A stretch of 5,284 nucleotides of DNA from Peptococcaceae bacterium (GTDB taxonomy: Bacteria; Bacillota; Dehalobacteriia; UBA4068; UBA4997): the NCBI GenBank assembly GCA_019421315.1, contig JAHZFN010000002.1, positions 17,603-22,886 on the forward strand, written 5' to 3'. The notes below the pieces were generated by a model. The model searched no databases. It had not been told where the DNA came from and saw nothing but the letters and a program-made list of their open reading frames with translations. Shown here piece by piece: positions 5,073-5,284 of the stretch (position 1 is its first letter; each line of letters starts with the position of its first letter). The position numbers and the translations under genes were made by a program.

Positions 5073-5170
5073 AAACACTGTTGTTTAATAAACCTAAACT
5101 TTATGTTTAGCTTTTCAATACAAAATTGCGGTGATAATAAAACACAACAAAAAGTTTAACACCACTAAAC
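5072..5170. promoter_or_regulatory. Cluster of GTTTA/TAAAC inverted half-sites (candidate operators)
   Basis: Seven half-sites lie in 99 bp: TAAAC at 5072, 5089, 5095 and 5166, and GTTTA at 5083, 5105 and 5154. They form TAAACA-CTGT-TGTTTA (5072-5087), GTTTA-A-TAAAC (5083-5093), CTAAAC-TTTAT-GTTTAG (5094-5110) and GTTTA-N7-TAAAC (5154-5170). Placement between a -35 and the start of a helix-turn-helix gene suggests autoregulation. The binding protein is inferred, not shown. Confidence 0.5.
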
Positions 5171-5188
5171 ATATTTTTCGGGCAGACA

Positions 5189-5209
5189 GCCGCAAAGCCC
5201 TTTTGCGGC
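5189..5209 (+). repeat. GC-rich hairpin just upstream of the regulator SD
   Basis: GCCGCAAA (5189-5196) pairs with TTTGCGGC (5202-5209) around a 5-nt loop. Its 3' end is 13 nt before the SD AAGGAGG. An alternative pairing AAGCC (5195-5199) with GGCTT (5212-5216) competes. No T run follows, so a terminator is unlikely; it may affect leader stability or translation. Confidence 0.5.
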
Positions 5210-5234
5210 AAGGCTTGCGCCCAAGGAGGTCTAT

Positions 5235-5284
5235 ATGGACATTGGTGCAAAAATCAAAGATATTCGCGTGCAAAACGGACTGAC
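5235..5284 (+). CDS. XRE-family helix-turn-helix regulator, N-terminal fragment
   Basis: Only 16 complete codons and two bases of the next are present before the window ends. The translation, MDIGAKIKDIRVQNGLT, matches the opening helix of Cro/C1-type (HTH_3/XRE) DNA-binding domains, which commonly read IGxKIKxLRxxxGLTQ. The ATG has a strong SD, AAGGAGG (5223-5229), 5 nt upstream. The gene has its own likely promoter (5044-5072) and is separated from jag by a strong terminator, so it is an independent unit. The half-site array upstream fits an autoregulated repressor. Whether the protein is a simple XRE repressor or has a sensory or metabolic C-terminal domain cannot be seen. The family call rests on a short stretch and is moderately sure. 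Confidence 0.7.
   Translation, partial: MDIGAKIKDIRVQNGL

Noticed and set aside
1..5284. CRISPR array, insertion sequence, tRNA or rRNA gene
   Set aside because: No spaced direct repeats of CRISPR type, transposase, terminal repeats or structural RNA signatures were found.

Overview
This is a chromosomal replication-origin window from a bacterium, most likely a member of the Bacillota (Firmicutes). The evidence is the divergent layout of dnaA on the minus strand and rpmH-rnpA-yidD-yidC-jag on the plus strand, a cluster of DnaA boxes between them, a YidC of the short Gram-positive type (five membrane segments, Lys-rich tail, no large periplasmic domain), and strong Shine-Dalgarno (SD) sequences. 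Coding DNA is of moderate base composition and spacers are very AT-rich. Class cannot be fixed by eye; Clostridia or Negativicutes seem possible.

Layout: 9-1355 (-) is a complete dnaA. 1356-2275 is the dnaA/rpmH spacer. Its dnaA-proximal half is AT-rich with short tandem repeats. Positions 1824-2036 hold one perfect and several near-perfect DnaA boxes interleaved with GC-rich inverted repeats. A near-consensus sigma-A promoter at 2086-2114 drives the plus-strand cluster. 2276-3884 holds rpmH (ribosomal protein L34), rnpA (RNase P protein), yidD and yidC, closely spaced with no terminator between them. After a 119-bp AT-rich gap comes jag/khpB (4004-4723), followed by a strong intrinsic terminator. 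4724-5234 has no gene but contains 13-bp-period repeats, an AT palindrome, a promoter and a dense array of GTTTA/TAAAC inverted half-sites. The last 50 bases are the start of an XRE-type helix-turn-helix regulator, cut by the window end.

How it works together: DnaA and its boxes start replication and probably autoregulate dnaA. L34 and RnpA serve the ribosome and tRNA 5' processing. YidD and YidC insert membrane proteins, and Jag is the KH-R3H RNA-binding protein usually found beside YidC.

The genes themselves are standard. The most unusual observations are (i) the yidC start: a strong SD is separated from the only usable start codon (TTG) by a 26-nt hairpin containing in-frame stops, so the hairpin may bridge the two; and (ii) the clustered GTTTA/TAAAC operator-like array before the XRE gene, with a matching perfect palindrome just upstream of jag. 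No wholly new gene system is evident.
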